Assembly: GCF_904848625.1 (NCBI RefSeq) | Contig: NZ_CAJHCP010000013.1 | Location: 124,001 to 188,000, forward strand | Direction of reading: 5' to 3' | DNA from: Paraburkholderia metrosideri | GTDB taxonomy: Bacteria > Pseudomonadota > Gammaproteobacteria > Burkholderiales > Burkholderiaceae | Length of the DNA stretch: 64,000 nucleotides | Shown: piece by piece, positions 36,454 to 45,022 of the stretch | Numbering within the stretch: position 1 is the first letter of the stretch | Layout: each line of letters starts with the position of its first letter | Program-made: the position numbers and the translations under genes | Notes under the pieces: generated by a model | Told to the model about the DNA's origin: nothing | What the model saw: only the letters and a program-made list of their open reading frames with translations | Databases searched by the model: none

Positions 36454-37083
36454 TTAGATCAATGCCCGCATCGTCATGTCGACGACCGGGACAAGATCCT
36501 TCTCTTCAAAACTCAGTTTGCCAAGAACACGGAACCCTTGAATAACGCACAACAGAAAGGTTGTGACGGCCTGCTCATCGAGTGTCGAATTGAATTCGCC
36601 CGCTTGCTGGCCTCGAATGACGGCAGCAGCGAGATAAGCCGCAATACGCCGCAAGGCCGCTTCAATATGCGGACGCAATGCTTCGTCCGCTGGCAGCAGT
36701 TCGATGGCAGCGTTCGTAATGAAGCAACCGTGACGTCGCGATAGACTGGACGAGACTTTCGTGTAGTGCAGCAACGCCTGACGCAGCCCCTCGTACGGTG
36801 ACCTTTTCTTTTCCAGCCTCTCTTTCAGGCGTGCGATAGCGCCTTCTGCGTACTGATCGAAAGCGGCAACAAGCAAGCCATGTTTGTCGCCGAACGCGCT
36901 GTAGAGACTCGCTCGAAAGAGGCCCGTAGATTTGCAAAGAGCCTCAATAGACGTAGCGTAGTAGCCCTGCTCCCAAAAGACCCGGCCCGCAGCTCGGGTC
37001 ACCTCGTCAATATCGAACTCACGAGGCCGCCCACGTTCAGATAACGCGGATGATGGATGGGGTGATGTAGAAGCTCGTCTCAT
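36454..37083 (-). CDS. TetR-family transcriptional repressor
   Basis: A 209-residue TetR regulator. The N-terminal HTH is clear (FDIDEVTRAAGRVFWEQGYY, then ATSIEALCKSTGLFRASLYS and AFGDKHGLL) and the C-terminal ligand domain includes RRHGCFITNAAIELLPADE and a closing GFRVLGKL. It sits directly upstream of an EamA exporter on the same strand. A 19-bp identical element lies ahead of both genes, so autoregulation plus control of the exporter is the likely arrangement. The inducer is unknown. Confidence 0.9.
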   Translation of the reverse strand: MRRASTSPHPSSALSERGRPREFDIDEVTRAAGRVFWEQGYYATSIEALCKSTGLFRASLYSAFGDKHGLLVAAFDQYAEGAIARLKERLEKKRSPYEGLRQALLHYTKVSSSLSRRHGCFITNAAIELLPADEALRPHIEAALRRIAAYLAAAVIRGQQAGEFNSTLDEQAVTTFLLCVIQGFRVLGKLSFEEKDLVPVVDMTMRALI

Positions 37084-37099
37084 GATGTGCAGATATTAA

Positions 37100-37118
37100 G
37101 ACTGATCGTTCCACAAAT
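37100..37118. promoter_or_regulatory. Candidate TetR operator ahead of tetR
   Basis: Second exact copy of the 19-bp element at 36423-36441. It lies 17 bases upstream of the tetR ATG, next to an AT-rich stretch (TTAATATCT) that could be the -10 region. Confidence 0.6.
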
Positions 37119-37423
37119 CAAGCGGGTTTCGCTCAGCTCCTGCAAGACTGAACTGTAGACGGCGGGACCTGGATAACTCGTCAATATTTCGAGCCCGGTG
37201 CCCGCTTGGATGGCGGCGGACGATCCCTTGTGGGTCGACTGGCACCGGAGGTCAATGAATCGACGGATTGCGGTCTAAGCTTCGGCGTCAAGCCGAACGC
37301 AGCGACAAGAAACGGTTCATACTTTTAATTCGTCACGATGCTCAACGGGTGATTGATTAAAATGAACTCACCCGTTGCAGTCCATTCGCCATTGCTTCTC
37401 TCCAGTCGCGCCACTACGTCCTT
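37119..37423. other. Intergenic region before the amine oxidase gene
   Basis: About 305 bp between the tetR operator and the amine oxidase start. I see no gene, and no clear promoter or terminator beyond an AT-rich stretch near 37320-37370. Confidence 0.5.
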
Positions 37424-39016
37424 ATGTCGAGAATGACCGCCAATGCAATGAGCCGCCGCCACCTGCTAACGCTGATCGGCAAGAACCTCGGCGCGGCCGC
37501 CATGATGCAAGGCATGGGTACACTTGGGTTCGCCGCGACCTCGACCTACGCCGGACCAGTCAGACTCGATGGCGCACCCAAAGGAGCGCGAATTCTCGTG
37601 CTCGGCGCGGGCATGGCTGGCCTCGTCGCGGCCTTTGAGTTGCGCAATGCGGGCTACCACGTGCAGGTGCTCGAGTACAACGACCGGGCGGGGGGCCGGG
37701 CGTGGACTGTCAGGGGCGGCGATCGTTATACCGAGCTCGGCGGTGCCACCCAGCACTGCGACTTCGCCGACGGGCTTTATCTGAACCCGGGGCCGTGGCG
37801 CATTCCGTATCACCACTACGGCGTGCTCGACTATGCCAAGCGCCTGAAGGTGCCGCTTGAACCGTTCATTCAGGTCAATTACAACGCGTACCTGCATTCA
37901 ACGGACGCTTTCGGCGGCAAGCCACAACGATTCCGGGCGGTGCAGGCCGACTATCAAGGCTATGTCGCCGAGTTGCTTTCCAAAGCAATCCACAAAGACG
38001 CACTCGATGATGCGTTGTCAGCCGAAGATGCCCATCTGCTGCTTGAATCGCTGCGTCAATGGGGTGCGCTCGGTCGGGATGGTCGCTATCAGATGGGCCA
38101 CCGAAGCAGCGAGCGTCGCGGGTTCGCAACCGCACACGGTGGCGGGCTGATGCCCGCGGCCGTGCCGTCGGATCTGCTTCCGCGCGACCCTTTGCTTGCA
38201 TCGCGTTTATGGCAATGGCTTTCCTCTGGAAACGAACTGGATTTCCAGAGCACCCTCTTTCAGCCAGTCGGCGGCATGGACAGGATTGCCCATGCGCTTT
38301 ATTCGCAGATCGCGGACGCTGTAGTGTTCAACGCCAGAGTGACGGCCGTCTCGCAGGACGAACAAGGTGTCGCAGTGCGCTATACCGACACGACCACTCG
38401 GGCCGAACGGATCGCGCATGCGGATTGGCTGGTGTGCACCATTCCGCTCTCGATTCTGAGTCAGATCGACATGACGGTCGGCCCGGCCATGCGCGCCGCG
38501 ATCGACGCGGTGCCCTACGAGACATCGGTGAAAATCGGGCTGCAATTCGGCCGCCGATTCTGGGAAGAAGACGAGCAGATTTACGGCGGCATCACGCATA
38601 CCGACCTGCCGATCTCGACGATCGGCTATCCGGCAACAGGTTACGGATCGACCGGCCCAGCGGTCCTGCTCGGTGCGTACATGTGGGGGCCCGCCTGCTA
38701 TGAGATGGGTGCGCTACCCCCGCCAGAACGAATCGCGGTCGCGTTGAGCCAGGGCGGCCAGATTCATTCGCAGTATGCGCGGGAGTACCAGAACGGCTTC
38801 GCGATGAGCTGGAGCCGATCACCGTTCACGAATGGTTGCTTCGCCGCATGGACCGACGAGTTGAGAAAAGCGCATTACGCCGATCTCTGTCAGATCGACG
38901 GACGGATCGTCCTCGCCGGAGAGCACGCTTCCCATATTCCGGCATGGCAGGAGGGCGCAGTGCTGTCGTCACTCGACGCGATCACCCGATTGCATCGGAG
39001 AATCGTCAATGGATAA
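37424..39016 (+). CDS. Exported flavin monoamine oxidase-like protein
   Basis: A 530-residue FAD-dependent amine oxidase family protein. The N-terminal region MSRRHLLTLIGKNLGAAAMM, seen after a short extension, resembles a Tat signal (twin-arginine-like SRRHLL), so export of the folded flavoprotein is likely. The FAD-binding motif is ILVLGAGMAGLVAAFELRNA (about residue 60), followed by RAGGRAWTVRGGDRYTELGG. The C-terminal FAD region is VLAGEHASHIPAWQEGAVLS. The actual start may be the ATG at 37436 or 37448, nearer the twin arginines. It overlaps the next gene, for a c-type cytochrome, by 8 bp, so the cytochrome probably accepts the electrons in place of oxygen. The substrate may be an L-amino acid or amine; the sequence does not decide. 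Confidence 0.85.
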   Translation: MSRMTANAMSRRHLLTLIGKNLGAAAMMQGMGTLGFAATSTYAGPVRLDGAPKGARILVLGAGMAGLVAAFELRNAGYHVQVLEYNDRAGGRAWTVRGGDRYTELGGATQHCDFADGLYLNPGPWRIPYHHYGVLDYAKRLKVPLEPFIQVNYNAYLHSTDAFGGKPQRFRAVQADYQGYVAELLSKAIHKDALDDALSAEDAHLLLESLRQWGALGRDGRYQMGHRSSERRGFATAHGGGLMPAAVPSDLLPRDPLLASRLWQWLSSGNELDFQSTLFQPVGGMDRIAHALYSQIADAVVFNARVTAVSQDEQGVAVRYTDTTTRAERIAHADWLVCTIPLSILSQIDMTVGPAMRAAIDAVPYETSVKIGLQFGRRFWEEDEQIYGGITHTDLPISTIGYPATGYGSTGPAVLLGAYMWGPACYEMGALPPPERIAVALSQGGQIHSQYAREYQNGFAMSWSRSPFTNGCFAAWTDELRKAHYADLCQIDGRIVLAGEHASHIPAWQEGAVLSSLDAITRLHRRIVNG

Positions 39017-39428
39017 GCCGACGCAGATCTTCAGCGTGCTGCTGTTAGTCTTCCCGATGGGAGCCGCGATGATGCCGGCACTGGCCATCGCCCAGGACAC
39101 ATCGCACACTTTCACGATTTCGCCGGACTACCGCTTCACCGAAATAAGCGGCGAAGCGCTTTACAACGCTACCTGCGCGGGATGCCATATGCCGGATGGA
39201 AAAGGCGCACAGGGCGCGGGTCACTACCCTGCACTCGCTGATAACCCCGCCGTCGAAGCAGCCCCTTATGTCATCATCAACGTACTGCATGGTCGAAAGG
39301 GAATGCCCTCGTTTGGCGACGCAATGAATGACGATCAGGTCGCTGCTGTCGTCAACTATACGAGAACTCATTTCGGCAATCGGTTTGCTGGAAGTGTTAC
39401 GCCAGACGACGTGAGAAGTTTGCGCTGA
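39009..39428 (+). CDS. Periplasmic c-type cytochrome
   Basis: A 139-residue protein with a signal peptide (FSVLLLVFPMGAAMMPALAI, cleaved around AIAQD) and one haem c site CAGCH near residue 57. A later methionine in RKGMPSF could be the sixth haem ligand. It is a class I monohaem cytochrome (YNATCAGCHMPDGKGAQGAG; VVNYTRTHFGN). The start overlaps the last codons of the amine oxidase gene (ATGGATAA), indicating translational coupling and an enzyme-electron acceptor pair in the periplasm. It is followed by 335 bp without a gene. Confidence 0.92.
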   Translation: MDKPTQIFSVLLLVFPMGAAMMPALAIAQDTSHTFTISPDYRFTEISGEALYNATCAGCHMPDGKGAQGAGHYPALADNPAVEAAPYVIINVLHGRKGMPSFGDAMNDDQVAAVVNYTRTHFGNRFAGSVTPDDVRSLR

Positions 39429-39763
39429 GTTTACGTGACATGACTATTGCGCGATTGGGGCGTGAGTCCGGCTTGTCAGTAATGGAAATTGCGTGGCCGC
39501 TGCCCGAGTGACGTTCTGTCGGCAGAATCGGGTTGTAGCCGCACGAGGCGGACAGTCTCATCGCTGCTTGCGGGCGAACGGCGATATGAAAGGTTGTCAT
39601 GTGACGGACCGATTCCCGGCTTCGCATGACAGTCGCGCAAAACTATCTGCTTGTCCATTTCACAAGATCCTCACGAATGTGAGGTAGTCTCGGCAAACGC
39701 AGTCTACGGCTGGATTTCGATGGTACGACAAACGGTTTAATAACCCGATGGAGGGTACTCACT
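39429..39763. other. Intergenic region after the cytochrome gene
   Basis: No gene that I can support. The only strong element is a GGAGG ribosome binding site at 39750-39755, serving the GTG start of the next gene. Confidence 0.5.
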
Positions 39764-40696
39764 GTGACTACGAATATTGGCGGCACGCTTTATGTCCTGC
39801 AGGCACGTCCACCGGCGATCATCGCGCTGTCACCAGACGGATCACACGAGGTCGTTCTCGCGAATCTGACGCGCACGCCCGATGGCATCAAAGTCGATCC
39901 TGAAACCCAGGTGGTCTACTGGACCAACATGGGAACCGGCATCCACCTGATCGACACCGACCCGGCTTCCGGCGCGATTCCTCCGAACGACGGCACGATC
40001 GAAAGCGCGAAACTCGATGGCAGCGAGCATCGTGTACTGGTGCCTTCCGGCATGGCGGGCACGCCGAAGGAACTGACGCTGGATAAGGAAAGCGGCCATC
40101 TGTATTGGTGCGATCGTGAAGGCATGCGGGTCATGCGCGCGAGACTGGACGGAACGGAGGTAACGGAACTGGTCCGCACCGGCAATTTCCCCGACGATAC
40201 GGCCGACGCCACCCGCCATTGTGTCGGCATCGTGTTGGATAAGGCCAATGGGCATGTCTATTGGACACAAAAAGGTCCGCCGGATGCTGGCGAGGGTCGT
40301 ATCTTCAGGGCGGGAATCGATCTGCCTGCCGGTGCGACGCCGGATCGACGGCCGGATGTCGAGTGTTTGCTGGCCGGGTTGCCCGAGCCCATCGACCTCG
40401 ATCTCGATCACCGCGACGGCGTGCTTTACTGGACAGACCGTGGCGACGATACGCATGACGGCAATACACTCAATCGCGCAAGAATCACGGCCTCGGGACT
40501 TGTCGATCGGGAGGTGCTTGCCCGTGATCTGAAAGAGGGAATTGGCGTGTCTCTGGATCCTGAAGGACGCCGCGCGTTTGTGACCGATCTGGGTGGCAAC
40601 GTTCGCGAACTGGACATCGACACGATGCACGAGTCGCATTTCACCACTGTGGCTCATCTGGGGCCATTGACCGGTATCGATTACGCCGATATTTAG
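39764..40696 (+). CDS. YWTD-repeat beta-propeller protein
   Basis: A 310-residue protein starting at a GTG with a strong GGAGG site 9 bases upstream. It has repeated YWT motifs at regular spacing (VVYWTNMG, HLYWCDREG, HVYWTQKG, VLYWTDRGD), each followed by R or L-rich strands, which is the pattern of LDL-receptor class B/YWTD six-bladed propellers. No signal peptide is visible, so it is probably cytosolic. Bacterial members are usually single-domain proteins of unknown role; some are annotated as gluconolactonase-like, but I see no metal site to support that. Neighbours give no pathway clue. Confidence 0.75.
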   Translation: MTTNIGGTLYVLQARPPAIIALSPDGSHEVVLANLTRTPDGIKVDPETQVVYWTNMGTGIHLIDTDPASGAIPPNDGTIESAKLDGSEHRVLVPSGMAGTPKELTLDKESGHLYWCDREGMRVMRARLDGTEVTELVRTGNFPDDTADATRHCVGIVLDKANGHVYWTQKGPPDAGEGRIFRAGIDLPAGATPDRRPDVECLLAGLPEPIDLDLDHRDGVLYWTDRGDDTHDGNTLNRARITASGLVDREVLARDLKEGIGVSLDPEGRRAFVTDLGGNVRELDIDTMHESHFTTVAHLGPLTGIDYADI

Positions 40697-41359
40697 GCTG
40701 GTTGTGCTGAGACTGCCTGGGAGGGGTCCGGGTGGTCTCGGGCTGTGGGTGGGGTGAATGTTGCTCGCAGCCCTGTTTAGGTTCGAAAGGTAGCTGTCAG
40801 CGTTGGATAACTGCGAGCGGCTTTTTGCGCCAAATACCGTCCATCGGTGTTTCGCACAGGTATTTAGCACGGTCAAAAGTGGTAGCTGCCTCGTCGGCAA
40901 AGTCGGCCTTATCACAGGCGCCGTTGTCGAAATGGCGACCTGGGGTTAGGCGACACCGCTTAACCGCTTCGTTAAACGCCGGTTGCTACGCACTGCGACT
41001 GGGACTCCTGGCGGTTTTCGCGCTTGACACCCTGGTTCGCGTCGACGCAAATTGACGCGAAGTTCCAGCATCTATCGGTAAGGCCCCAAGCATCGCAATC
41101 GATGACCAAGATTCGCGCGCGAGTCGCAGCTTTTGCTATCCCTCAGCAAATACGGCAAGCCCGTCCGTTCACCCTGCTCCACTCAATGCTTCCCGATTCG
41201 GATACGCGGCGAATACCGACAAAAATTTTTCTCCAACAGTTGTCGATCTAATGCCTCACCGATCGTCGTCGCTTTGAAGACCCACCCGGCGACGAGCCTA
41301 GGATTTGCTGTTTCGCCACGCCCCAGCCGCCATCGAAGGCCGATTCAGGAGAAAACACC
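40697..41359. other. 663-bp intergenic region
   Basis: I find no gene here with family similarity. Several short frames exist but none has a ribosome binding site or recognisable motif. An AGGAGAA site at 41347-41353 belongs to the next gene. Confidence 0.55.
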
Positions 41360-41791
41360 ATGAACCAACCCGACAATCCGATCTTGCAGGTTCTGGACGC
41401 CTACAAAGCTGCTGTATTTGCAAAAGACGTCGACTCATTCGTCGCTCTCTACGATCAGGACGTGCTCGCCTTCGATATGTGGGGTGTCTGGTCATACAAC
41501 GGCATGGCGGCCTGGCGGAAAATGACGGCCGGGTGGTTCGGCTCGCTGGGGACCGAGCGCGTTATCGTGGACTTCAGCAATGCGCAAACCGTCGTCGCGG
41601 CGGATCTCGCCGTGGTTCATGCGTTTGTAACCTATACCGCCATTTCTGCCGATGGCGCGACTCTGCGCTCACTCGACAACCGTCTGACCGCAACGCTTAG
41701 ACAGAAGGGCGATCAGTGGAAGATTACCCACCAACATACTTCGTCGCCGATCGCCCCCGATACAACGAAGGTCATTTTTAAGCGTGAATAG
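41360..41791 (+). CDS. SnoaL/NTF2-like protein
   Basis: A 143-residue protein of the NTF2-like fold (SnoaL/ketosteroid-isomerase type). The pattern is NPILQVLDAYKAAVFAKDVD, then FVALYDQDVLAFDMWGVWSY, and a C-terminal sheet LRSLDNRLTATLRQKGDQWK and ITHQHTSSP. Members include small hydrolases, isomerases and stress-related proteins, so no reaction can be assigned. An AGGAGAAAACACC ribosome binding site precedes the ATG. It stands 97 bp upstream of the GFA-family gene on the same strand. Confidence 0.8.
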   Translation: MNQPDNPILQVLDAYKAAVFAKDVDSFVALYDQDVLAFDMWGVWSYNGMAAWRKMTAGWFGSLGTERVIVDFSNAQTVVAADLAVVHAFVTYTAISADGATLRSLDNRLTATLRQKGDQWKITHQHTSSPIAPDTTKVIFKRE

Positions 41792-41888
41792 CGCGTGGGT
41801 ATCTCGCCACTGTCAATCCGAACGCCCATTGATGCCTATAGCAACATCCAGACAACCTGTAACCGCCTCTCTCCCGTCGAGAATAGCC

Positions 41889-42293
41889 ATGAAACCATTG
41901 CTTGCCGGCAAATGTCTTTGCGGAGCCGTCCAGTACACGGTGAGTGACGAATTTGTCTATGCGCAAAACTGTCACTGCTCAAACTGTCGACGCGCAACCG
42001 GCTCAGCGTTCAAACCATTCGCGGTGATCGAGCGTGACAAGTTATGCGTGACTCAAGGCAAAGACAGCTTGTTGATTTTCGGCGACGAAAAGAACTCGCA
42101 CAATGTGCTTTGCAAGATTTGCGGGAGTCTTCTATTTTCAGTAGTTCGCAATGGAGAGTTTGTGCACGTCACGTTGGGAACGCTCGACGACACACCCACC
42201 GTTCGCCCCAGCGCACATATTTTCGTCGGGTCTAAAGCGCCGTGGCATTCCATCACTGACGAGTTGCCGCAGTACGACGAATTTGGTTGTTGA
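41889..42293 (+). CDS. GFA-family zinc-binding protein
   Basis: A 134-residue protein of the GFA (glutathione-dependent formaldehyde-activating enzyme-like) family with a Mss4-like fold. The zinc ligands are visible: C9 and C11 in KCLCGAV, C28, C30 and C33 in NCHCSNCRR, and C75 and C78 in VLCKICGS. This matches the two zinc sites of the family. I chose ATG 41889 as the first residue before the conserved GKCLCG; the frame upstream overlaps the SnoaL-like gene end. Most members have no proven substrate, and the formaldehyde name should not be taken literally. Confidence 0.88.
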   Translation: MKPLLAGKCLCGAVQYTVSDEFVYAQNCHCSNCRRATGSAFKPFAVIERDKLCVTQGKDSLLIFGDEKNSHNVLCKICGSLLFSVVRNGEFVHVTLGTLDDTPTVRPSAHIFVGSKAPWHSITDELPQYDEFGC

Positions 42294-42295
42294 GA

Positions 42296-42604
42296 TCACT
42301 CGGCTCGCGCCGGCTGACATTCCGCCTGATACCAGAGATCGACCTGACGCTGGGCCGCATGCAGATCTTCCGGATAATGCGGATCGAATCGTATTGAAGG
42401 ATCGTAGCCCGCGGCTCTGAGCGCCGCCAGTTGGCTCAGGTTTTGCCCGCGAGTAGGAGGCGCGCCATTCCTGATCGCGGTAAGGTCGGCGCATTGTGTC
42501 GCGCTCAAATGTGGCGCGCCTTGTGATGTGCCGGCTGCAGAGCAACCGGCTAGTGAGAGCACCAGTGCAGAAAGCGATGGTCCGATCTTCAGAGAGGTCT
42601 TCAT
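42296..42604 (-). CDS. Small DUF4148-like lipoprotein
   Basis: A 102-residue lipoprotein. The signal sequence ends in LVLSLAGCSA with a lipobox cysteine. The C-terminal half (LSQLAALRAAGYDPSIRFDP, then HYPEDLHAAQRQVDLWY) matches the pattern of DUF4148 proteins, which are very common and mostly uncharacterised in Burkholderia relatives: a leader followed by one Leu-rich helix, a Tyr-Pro turn and a second helix. The start at ATG 42604 gives the proper signal. It converges on the GFA-family gene two bases away. Confidence 0.75.
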   Translation of the reverse strand: MKTSLKIGPSLSALVLSLAGCSAAGTSQGAPHLSATQCADLTAIRNGAPPTRGQNLSQLAALRAAGYDPSIRFDPHYPEDLHAAQRQVDLWYQAECQPARAE

Positions 42605-42713
42605 GACATCTTTCCATCCAGTGATGGCAACGCATTGAGAGGCAGACGCGAATAGTCGTTCAAGAGGTTCTCGCCGTGCAGATAACGACGCGATTGTTTG
42701 CTGGGTCGCCTCT

Positions 42714-43418
42714 TCAATCGTCTGCGAGAAAGTTCGGATGACTCGTACGAATCTGATCAATCTGGTTCAGTGTGCCCGAAAGATGGTTGCGCAGCGCCTC
42801 CTGCGCAGCCTCCACATCGCCCTGTTCGATCGCATCGACGATCTTCGTATGATCGCGCACCACGTCCATCGTCTTGCCCTCCACCGGCAGATGCAAACGG
42901 CGCAGCCGGTCGATGTGGCCGCTCAATCGCCGCACCAGATCCCAGAGCTGCGGCACGCCCGCCGCCTTGTACATCTGACGATGAAACGCCTGATCGAGCA
43001 GTGAGAATTGCTCGTAGTTCTTCAGATCGAGGAGCTCCGCCTGCCCGACAATCGTTTCGCGCAACCGGTTGATCAACGCGGCATCGCGCTGTTCTGTGAG
43101 CGTGCGCACGACCTCCAGTTCGATCGAGCGCCGCAGGAAGTGCGCCTGCAACGCGGAGGTCACGTTGATCTGACTGACGACGGTGGCGTGCTGCGGGAAG
43201 ATGTCGACGAGTCCCTCCTCGCCGAGCTTCATCAGCGCGTCGCGCACGGGCGTCTGGCTGAGCCCGTAGCGGGTCGCCAGATCGGCGCGCGAAAGTACAG
43301 TGCCAGGCGCCAGTTCGAGCGACAGGATCATTTCGCGCAATTGTTCGAATACTTGCGGCGCCGCATGGCGGGACCGGTCAAGCCGGGTCGATGACGACCG
43401 GGAAGCGTTGATTTTCAT
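42714..43418 (-). CDS. GntR-family (FCD) regulator of the glucarate genes
   Basis: A 234-residue GntR regulator. The winged HTH is APQVFEQLREMILSLELAPG, then LATRYGLSQTPVRDALMKLG and EEGLVDIFPQHATVVSQI. The C-terminal FCD/FadR-type ligand domain is all-helical with conserved D and H residues (LDQAFHRQMYKAAG; DHTKIVDAIEQGD; LRNHLSG) that bind a metal in many relatives. It is divergent from the glucarate dehydratase gene. The 208-bp spacer contains two short palindromes sharing TTAGT, likely its operators, so it should control the sugar-acid genes and itself. Confidence 0.9.
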   Translation of the reverse strand: MKINASRSSSTRLDRSRHAAPQVFEQLREMILSLELAPGTVLSRADLATRYGLSQTPVRDALMKLGEEGLVDIFPQHATVVSQINVTSALQAHFLRRSIELEVVRTLTEQRDAALINRLRETIVGQAELLDLKNYEQFSLLDQAFHRQMYKAAGVPQLWDLVRRLSGHIDRLRRLHLPVEGKTMDVVRDHTKIVDAIEQGDVEAAQEALRNHLSGTLNQIDQIRTSHPNFLADD

Positions 43419-43472
43419 GGCTAAAACGGAAGCGTAGGTGCGGGCGGCGTGTGCTGCCGCCGCCCGCTGAGA

Positions 43473-43485
43473 TATTAGTACTATA
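43473..43485. promoter_or_regulatory. Palindrome, candidate GntR site 1
   Basis: TATTAGTACTATA contains the perfect 8-bp palindrome TAGTACTA. It lies 55 bp upstream of the gntR start and shares TTAGT with site 2. Confidence 0.45.
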
Positions 43486-43560
43486 GCCGACGCCCGAACC
43501 GTCCCACGAAGCTGCGCGCGGATTTCCGCTAATTGCGGATGAGTATTTTCCCGACTGACA

Positions 43561-43576
43561 CACTAATACATTAGTG
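43561..43576. promoter_or_regulatory. Palindrome, candidate GntR site 2
   Basis: CACTAATACATTAGTG is an inverted repeat with 7-bp arms and 2-bp spacer, lying 50 bp upstream of the dehydratase ATG. Its size and arm spacing suit an FCD-type GntR operator; the 208-bp spacer has no other equally strong dyad. Confidence 0.55.
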
Positions 43577-43626
43577 CTTTACAATGCGTCCATCACGTTC
43601 CCCTTTTCTCTTTGCTGGTTGCCACC

Positions 43627-44901
43627 ATGACTCGCGACATCACTATCACGCAGGTCCGAATTACTCCGATCGCCTTCCGCGACGGCCCGCTGCTCAATGC
43701 CGCCGGCATCCATGAGCCATGGGCGTTGCGCGCCATCGTCGAACTGGAAACGAGCGACGGCCGCGTCGGCATTTCCGAGACTTATGGCGACGAACCGATG
43801 CTGCGCGTGCTGGACCAGGCCAAGGCGCTGGTAATCGGCCTGTCGCCGTTCGACCTCAACAAGATGGAAGATCGCGTGCGCTCGTCGATCAAGGCAAGCC
43901 CCGGCGCGGTCGAATTCGAACTGGCGCCCGGTTCGCACTCGGCGAAGAACGCGCCGAAAGTCATCAGCACGCTCGAAGTCGCGATGCTCGACCTGCAAGG
44001 CCAGATCGTCGGTGCGCCGATTGTCGATCTGCTCGGCGGCAAGGTTCGCGACGCCGTGCCCTATAGCGCCTACCTCTTCTTCAAGTACGCGGAGCACGTC
44101 GACAAGCCATACGCGCCCGACGCCTGGGGCGAAGGTTTGAGCGCGCAGCAGATCGTCGCGCAGGCGCGTCGCATGATCGACCTGTACGGCTTTCAAAGCA
44201 TCAAACTCAAAGGCGGCGTGTTCGAACCGGAGCACGAAATCGCGTGCATGCGCGCACTGTATGAGGCGTTCCCCGGCCTACCGCTACGTCTCGACCCGAA
44301 CGCCAACTGGACACTAGAAACAAGTATTGCGGCCGCGCCCCAACTCGACGAATTGCTCGAATACTACGAAGACCCGTGCCCGGGACTCGCGGGCATGGCC
44401 GAGTTGGCGAAGCACACACGCCTCCCGCTCGCGACCAACATGGTCATCACGACGATGGAAGACTTCCGTCGCGGCGCCGAAATGGGCTCCGTCAAGGTGC
44501 TGCTTTCGGATCATCACTACTGGGGCGGTCTGCGCGCCACCCAGACACTCGCGCGTATGTGCAAGCTGTGGGATCTGGGCATGTCCATGCACTCGAACTC
44601 ACACCTCGGCATCAGCCTGATGGCAATGACGCACGTCGCGGCGAGCATCCCCAACCTGACTTATGCCTGCGATACGCATTACCCGTGGCAGGAGGAAGAA
44701 GTCATCAAGGGTGGCCGCGTGAGCTTTGACAACGGTGCGGTGCGCGTGCCGACAAAGCCCGGCCTCGGCGTTGAGCTCGACCACGACCGGCTGCGCGAAT
44801 TGCACGATCAATACCTGTCGTGCGGCGTGCGCAATCGCGATGACCTGAAGCAGATGCGGAAGTACGACCCGAGCTTCACCGGCAAGAATCCGCGCTTTTG
44901 A
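43627..44901 (+). CDS. gudD: Glucarate dehydratase (enolase superfamily)
   Basis: A 424-residue enolase-superfamily enzyme that would dehydrate D-glucarate to 5-keto-4-deoxy-glucarate. Visible active-site parts are SIKLKGGVFEPEHEI (K-x-K base), RLDPNANW (D and N), the EYYEDPC segment, LLSDHHYWGGLRAT, and the catalytic histidine region MHSNSHLGISLMAMTHVAAS. The tail ACDTHYPWQEEEVIKGG is characteristic of the glucarate dehydratase group. The ATG at 43627 replaces an upstream start at 43612 without a ribosome binding site. It is followed by two sugar-acid-type MFS transporters. D-galactarate or related diacids cannot be excluded as substrates. Confidence 0.85.
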   Translation: MTRDITITQVRITPIAFRDGPLLNAAGIHEPWALRAIVELETSDGRVGISETYGDEPMLRVLDQAKALVIGLSPFDLNKMEDRVRSSIKASPGAVEFELAPGSHSAKNAPKVISTLEVAMLDLQGQIVGAPIVDLLGGKVRDAVPYSAYLFFKYAEHVDKPYAPDAWGEGLSAQQIVAQARRMIDLYGFQSIKLKGGVFEPEHEIACMRALYEAFPGLPLRLDPNANWTLETSIAAAPQLDELLEYYEDPCPGLAGMAELAKHTRLPLATNMVITTMEDFRRGAEMGSVKVLLSDHHYWGGLRATQTLARMCKLWDLGMSMHSNSHLGISLMAMTHVAASIPNLTYACDTHYPWQEEEVIKGGRVSFDNGAVRVPTKPGLGVELDHDRLRELHDQYLSCGVRNRDDLKQMRKYDPSFTGKNPRF

Positions 44902-44942
44902 GCGGCCTCTGAGCGGCTTCTAAGCGGCTTCTAAGCGGAGGC
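44899..44942 (+). repeat. Four tandem 11-bp repeats carrying stop codons
   Basis: Starting at the dehydratase stop codon, units TGAGCGGCCTC, TGAGCGGCTTC, TAAGCGGCTTC and TAAGCGGAGGC follow each other without gap. Because 11 is not a multiple of 3, the stop codon in each unit falls in a different frame, so all three frames are closed. The last unit also forms an 8-bp inverted repeat (GCGGAGGC with GCCTCCGC at 44967-44974). Confidence 0.8.
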
Positions 44943-45022
44943 CGACCGCCGTCTGACTGGCGTGCCGCCTCCGCGTGAATAGCCAGCACGCGACTCGCCC
45001 AGACATCCGAGGAGACAACCCC

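Noticed and set aside
42138..42760. Longer frames around the small lipoprotein
   Set aside because: They bury the signal peptide or run antisense to the GFA gene; the ATG at 42604 gives a proper lipobox.
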